Below, piece after piece: positions 62,279-64,000 of a stretch of DNA of 64,000 bases. Under the pieces are notes generated by a model. It was not told the origin of the DNA, ran no database searches, and saw nothing but the letters and a program-made list of their open reading frames with translations. Origin of the DNA: RGIG4079 sp045646905 (lineage in GTDB: Bacteria; Bacteroidota; Bacteroidia; Bacteroidales; Muribaculaceae); assembly GCA_045646905.1 (NCBI GenBank), contig JAZRLP010000026.1, positions 372,001-436,000 on the forward strand, written 5' to 3'. The translations under genes and the position numbers were made by a program. Each line of letters begins with the position of its first letter. The first letter of the stretch is position 1.

Positions 62279-62476
62279 TTATTTGAGGGCAAGTAATGCC
62301 TTTACGTTGCTCTCGTCAACTTTAGCTACTGTAGAGAAGTGAGTGAGGTTTCTTTTTTGCTTTTTAGTCTTCTTTGTTAAGATGTGACTCTTAAAAGCAT
62401 GTTTTCTTTTGATTTTTCCTGATCCGGTAAGGGCAAACCTCTTTTTGGCACCGGAGTTAGTTTTAATCTTTGGCAT
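62279..62476 (-). CDS. rpmI: 50S ribosomal protein L35
   Basis: 65 residues, highly basic, with the L35 signature PKIKTNSGAKKRFALTGSGKIKRKHAFKSHIL at the N-terminus (split: TNSGAKKRF, GSGKIKRKHAFKSHIL) and TKKTKKQKRNL. It is the usual partner of L20. It lies 67 bases after infC, with a small hairpin in the gap, and 103 bases before rplT. Confidence 0.97.
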   Translation of the reverse strand: MPKIKTNSGAKKRFALTGSGKIKRKHAFKSHILTKKTKKQKRNLTHFSTVAKVDESNVKALLALK

Positions 62477-62523
62477 TTTTGTTACTTTTAAAAAAATTAA
62501 TTCGAGTTATTTAAAAATATCTT

Positions 62524-62537
62524 CGTCACACGTGACG
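62524..62537 (-). repeat. Short hairpin in the infC-rpmI gap
   Basis: CGTCAC (62524-62529) and GTGACG (62532-62537) form a compact perfect inverted repeat just after the infC stop. It has no clear T-run and may be an RNA-processing or stability element. Both strands read alike because the core is palindromic. Confidence 0.4.
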
Positions 62538-62543
62538 TTGATG

Positions 62544-63125
62544 TTATTTTTTCTTAGGTGTTATCATTAAAATCATTCTTTTACCTTCAAGAACTGGCAT
62601 TTGTTCAACTTTGCCATACTCTTCCAAGTCATTGGCGAATCTTAAAAGCAGAACTTCACCTTGTTCTTTAAACAGAATAGAGCGTCCTTTAAAGAATACA
62701 TATGCTTTAACTTTTGCTCCTTCTTTTAGGAATCCCACCGCATGCTTCAACTTGAAATTGTAGTCATGATCATCGGTCTGAGGTCCAAAACGTATTTCTT
62801 TAACAACAACTTTAGTTGATTTCGCTTTTTGCTCTTTCAAACGCTTCTTTTGTTGGTAAAGAAATTTTTGATAATCAAGAATCTTACATACAGGAGGTTC
62901 TGCATTAGGCGATATCTCAATCAAGTCAAGACCTTGCTCATCAGCAATCTTGAGAGCTTCTGAAATAGAATACACCCCAGTTTCAACATTGTCACCGACA
63001 AGGCGTACTTCACGAGCACGAATTTGCTCGTTAATCATATAAGGGTCTTTGGCGTTTTTATCGCCTTTTCTTTGCCCACCATTATTGCGGTTGGGCTGAG
63101 GTCCATTAAAGGGCTTTTTCTCCAT
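62544..63125 (-). CDS. infC: Translation initiation factor IF-3
   Basis: 193 residues. After a disordered, Asn/Gly/Lys-rich start of about 30 residues, the N-domain begins at MINEQIRAREVRLVGDN. The linker (KQKRLKEQ-like, QQKKRLKEQKAKS) and C-domain (KEIRFGPQTDDHDYNFKLKHAVGFL, KVKAYVFFKGRSI) follow. A second possible start is that internal Met at about residue 30; the upstream ATG at 63125 is kept because it is 7 bases after thrS in a coupled arrangement. The start codon is an ordinary ATG, unlike the AUU of E. coli infC, so IF3 autocontrol by start-codon choice is unlikely. Confidence 0.96.
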   Translation of the reverse strand: MEKKPFNGPQPNRNNGGQRKGDKNAKDPYMINEQIRAREVRLVGDNVETGVYSISEALKIADEQGLDLIEISPNAEPPVCKILDYQKFLYQQKKRLKEQKAKSTKVVVKEIRFGPQTDDHDYNFKLKHAVGFLKEGAKVKAYVFFKGRSILFKEQGEVLLLRFANDLEEYGKVEQMPVLEGKRMILMITPKKK

Positions 63126-63132
63126 TCAATAA

Positions 63133-64000
63133 TTATTGATTAATCATTTTTTCGACTTCTTCAGCCAAATTTTGTGCAAAGGTAATAATTTTCATCGAAC
63201 CTTTATCACCTTCGCCCTGTTTTCTTACAGAAATTTCATCATTTTCTGCTTCTTTTTCTCCAACAATGAGCAAATAAGGTATTCTTTTAAGTTCGTTATC
63301 GCGAATTTTCTTACCTATTTTTTCGTTTCGATCGTCAACTATTGCACGAATATCTTTATCGTTGAGTTCTTTTGCAACTTTATAAGCGTAATCATTGAAC
63401 TTTTCGCTGATAGGAAGGATTACTGCTTGATCAGTAGCTAACCACAATGGGAATTTTCCCGCAGTGTGTTCAAGTAATACAGCAACAAAGCGTTCCATTG
63501 AGCCAAAAGGCGCACGGTGAATCATTACCGGACGATGTTTTTGGTTGTCCGCTCCTGTATATTCAAGTTGGAAGCGCTCAGGTAAGTTGTAGTCAACTTG
63601 AATTGTGCCTAACTGCCAACGGCGACCGAGCGCATCTTTCACCATGAAGTCAAGCTTAGGTCCATAGAATGCAGCCTCACCGAGTTCGGTGCGAGCATTT
63701 AGGCCTTTTTCAGCACAAGCCTCAATGATGGCATTTTCGGCAAGTCGCCAATTTTCATCGCTACCAATATATTTCTCTTTATTATTAGGATCGCGCAAAG
63801 AAATTTGTGCTTCAAAATTATCAAATTTAAGAGCTTTGAAAATAAAGAGGATGATATCCATTACTTTCAAGAACTCATCTTTAATTTGATCAGGAGCACA
63901 GAAAATATGCGCATCATCTTGGGTAAAGCCACGAACACGAGTCAAACCATGAAGTTCACCACTTTGCTCATAACGATATACGGTACCAAATTCGGCAAGA
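63133..64000 (-). CDS. thrS: Threonyl-tRNA synthetase, C-terminal part (cut by window edge)
   Basis: The frame is open from the last bases of the window to a stop at 63133, giving about the last 289 residues. It shows class II motif 2 (GELHGLTRVRGFTQDDAHIF), the ThrRS core (GEAAFYGPKLDFMVKDALGR, LGTIQVDYNLPERF), motif 3 (HRAPFGSMERFVAVLLEH) and the anticodon-binding domain (LPISEKFNDYAYKVAKEL, GEKEAENDEISVRKQGEGD). The N-terminal TGS and editing domains are outside the window. It is upstream of infC with a gap of 7 bases, the classical thrS-infC-rpmI-rplT order. Confidence 0.97.
   Translation of the reverse strand, partial: LAEFGTVYRYEQSGELHGLTRVRGFTQDDAHIFCAPDQIKDEFLKVMDIILFIFKALKFDNFEAQISLRDPNNKEKYIGSDENWRLAENAIIEACAEKGLNARTELGEAAFYGPKLDFMVKDALGRRWQLGTIQVDYNLPERFQLEYTGADNQKHRPVMIHRAPFGSMERFVAVLLEHTAGKFPLWLATDQAVILPISEKFNDYAYKVAKELNDKDIRAIVDDRNEKIGKKIRDNELKRIPYLLIVGEKEAENDEISVRKQGEGDKGSMKIITFAQNLAEEVEKMINQ

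Noticed and set aside
1..64000. tRNA, rRNA, CRISPR arrays, intact insertion sequences or integrases
   Set aside because: None found by reading both strands for T-loop motifs, regularly spaced repeats or transposase motifs; a structured search (tRNAscan-SE, CRISPR finder, ISEScan) would be decisive.

Overview
The window is chromosomal DNA from a low-GC (roughly 35-37% by eye) member of the Bacteroidales; the family is not resolved. Three things point there. Promoters match the Bacteroidetes sigma-ABfr pattern (TTTG, 19-21 bases, TAnnTTTG; for example upstream of tig, etfB and nadC). The gene set includes a fused lpxC-fabZ, a DUF1599/BT_3928/tpiA/SPOR/folE string, an EF-G2 paralogue, a SusC-like carboxypeptidase-regulatory/beta-barrel protein and a type IX secretion-like C-terminal tail. 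Leaders are AT-rich and lack strong Shine-Dalgarno sequences. Almost all of the window is densely packed core genome. No rRNA, tRNA, CRISPR array or intact insertion sequence was seen.

Layout. 1-2.5 kb: recQ (cut by the window edge), clpX and clpP on the minus strand. 2.5-4.5 kb: an accessory-looking block between clpP and tig, with about 1 kb of hairpin-rich non-coding DNA and two AT-rich orphan genes. 4.5-5.9 kb: tig. 6.1-11.3 kb: purL and a PurF paralogue whose glutaminase site is destroyed. 11.3-15.1 kb: an etfB-etfA-acyl-CoA dehydrogenase operon. 15.1-18.4 kb: a glycosyltransferase, a small lipoprotein, then rplY-pth-hslR. 18.4-22.3 kb (minus): DUF1599, BT_3928-family, tpiA, SPOR protein, folE. 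22.5-27.8 kb: DUF5606 protein, lon (minus), EF-G2-like factor. 27.9-32.2 kb: MlaF/MlaE lipid transporter, lptB, CPBP protease, trmN6. 32.3-41.7 kb (plus): engB, a RelA/SpoT homologue with a degenerate hydrolase site, a lipoprotein, metF, a delta'-like clamp-loader subunit, an AddB-like nuclease and hemW. 41.7-42.2 kb: rlmH. 42.2-46.3 kb: a divergent pair of a membrane-spanning TPR regulator and an outer-membrane barrel protein, with base composition unlike its neighbours. 46.4-53.7 kb: nadC, a HAD phosphatase, a MATE exporter with a coupled flavoprotein, a DUF695 protein, a secreted family-10-like glycosylhydrolase and a DUF3127 protein. 53.7-57.9 kb (minus): cvfB-like, lpxD, lpxC-fabZ, lpxA. 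58.0-59.9 kb: a lipoprotein, rsmG and a metallo-hydrolase. 60.0-64.0 kb (minus): glnS, rplT, rpmI, infC and the 3' part of thrS.

How the parts fit. Protein quality control (tig, clpPX, lon), translation (EF-G2, engB, L25, Pth, L35/L20/IF3/ThrRS, GlnRS), envelope building (lipid A genes, LptB, Mla) and stringent response ((p)ppGpp synthetase) dominate. The points most worth following up are paralogues that keep their fold but have lost catalytic residues (PurF-like, EF-G2-like, RelA-like), the structured non-coding element at 2.7-3.3 kb, and the regulator/barrel pair inserted between rlmH and nadC.
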